Part shown: piece after piece, positions 28,558 through 28,866 of the stretch
Position numbering within the stretch: position 1 is the first letter of the stretch
Layout of the letters: each line of letters starts with the position of its first letter
Assembly: GCA_964520615.1 (NCBI GenBank)
Contig: CAZFNL010000037.1
Span: 1 to 28,866, forward strand
From: JAMCUI01 sp964520615
GTDB lineage: Bacteria; Patescibacteriota; Microgenomatia; 2-02-FULL-39-11
Direction of reading: 5' to 3'
DNA: 28,866 nt
Notes under the pieces: model-generated
What the model saw: the letters and a program-made list of their open reading frames with translations, nothing else
Databases searched by the model: none
What the model was told of the DNA's origin: nothing
Translations under genes and position numbers: made by a program

Positions 28558-28866
28558 TCAAATAATCCGCTTTTTAGCGAGGTTTTTGTAGAGTTCAGTC
28601 TTTTCCATGACGAGAACTCCTGTTCCGGCTAGAAGTACTCCGATTTTGACTATCACACCCACATACGGAATCATAATGACAGTGTAGTAAAAAAGAAGTC
28701 CGGCAAGAAGCGCCCAACCCCGGCGTTGCCCCACTCCGGCGCGTACCAATAGCCACCGGCCAAAACAAAATCCCACCCAGATCTTTGCCAGATAGATAAC
28801 AGCCAAATAAATTAAAACGGCTATCATTGCCAGTGGAATACCGATTAATGTAATTGCCAAAACTGC
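28558..28866 (-). CDS. C-terminal part of a membrane protein, cut by the window edge
   Basis: The frame is open to the edge (the first full codons read Ala-Val-Leu-Ala-Ile-Thr). Three hydrophobic helices are visible, about 5-35, 48-65 and 66-85 of the visible part, with Gly-Ile-Pro-Leu-Ala-Met and Lys-Ile-Trp-Val-Gly-Phe-Cys-Phe-Gly-Arg-Trp. This resembles the membrane end seen behind bactofilin-like or polymer-forming proteins of CPR bacteria, but the defining part is outside the window. It converges on the methyltransferase gene. Confidence 0.7.
   Translation of the reverse strand, partial: AVLAITLIGIPLAMIAVLIYLAVIYLAKIWVGFCFGRWLLVRAGVGQRRGWALLAGLLFYYTVIMIPYVGVIVKIGVLLAGTGVLVMEKTELYKNLAKKRII

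Noticed and set aside
1..28866. CRISPR arrays, tRNA and rRNA genes, or TGA recoding
   Set aside because: No regular spaced repeats or cloverleaf-like segments were seen, and TGA acts as stop in overlaps such as 5939-5942 and 11136-11139.

Overview
The window looks like chromosomal DNA of an uncultivated Candidate Phyla Radiation bacterium, most likely of the Microgenomates group. This is inferred from protein style, not from a marker tree. Supporting signs are small, densely packed genes, TGA read as a normal stop, AT-rich codons, a short EF-Ts, a phosphoketolase plus acetate kinase pair, a small DUF5652-like membrane protein, several N-terminally anchored or Thr/Pro-rich surface proteins, and many small genes of unknown role. 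No rRNA, tRNA or CRISPR array was seen.

Layout. (1) 1-5244: a 653-residue coiled-coil protein of unknown role, a repeat-rich gap, a two-helix membrane protein, and a 712-residue protein whose middle carries the His/His-Asp/Glu-Asp/Asp residues of a RelA/SpoT-type (p)ppGpp hydrolase domain. (2) 5272-7095, minus strand: rpsB-tsf plus a small four-cysteine protein, behind a long structured leader containing an intrinsic terminator. (3) 7158-9133: a Tat-signal protein and tmk. (4) 9271-12857: a DUF2207 membrane protein with a polyglycine tail, a DUF2007 protein, a DUF1761 membrane protein and a DDAH/arginine-dihydrolase-like enzyme. (5) 12933-14881: a complete IS1595-type element with 23-bp terminal inverted repeats and an 8-bp target duplication. 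It carries the transposase and, on the opposite strand, a cargo operon of two or three unknown small genes with its own promoter. (6) 14962-20377: an AI-2E-family transporter, a Thr/Pro-rich membrane protein, rarA and a class A penicillin-binding protein. (7) 20411-27246, minus strand: two small proteins, ackA, xfp, a small membrane protein, a LytR-CpsA-Psr protein and an SDR. (8) 27425 to the end: a cupin, a hairpin cluster, a membrane-anchored FAM173-like methyltransferase and the end of a membrane protein.

How the genes work together. Xfp and AckA form a pathway from pentose phosphate through acetyl phosphate to acetate and ATP, suited to a fermenter. The penicillin-binding protein and the LCP protein build and decorate the wall. 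RpsB and EF-Ts serve translation and share one long regulated leader.

The most unusual signals are non-coding or mobile: the cargo-bearing IS; a roughly 46-nt RNA-like element found twice, each time just downstream of a minus-strand gene, with base changes that keep the stem paired; several nested palindromic elements; and several start codons placed at the predicted +1 of a clear promoter, suggesting leaderless mRNAs. The best case is the RelA/SpoT-like gene.
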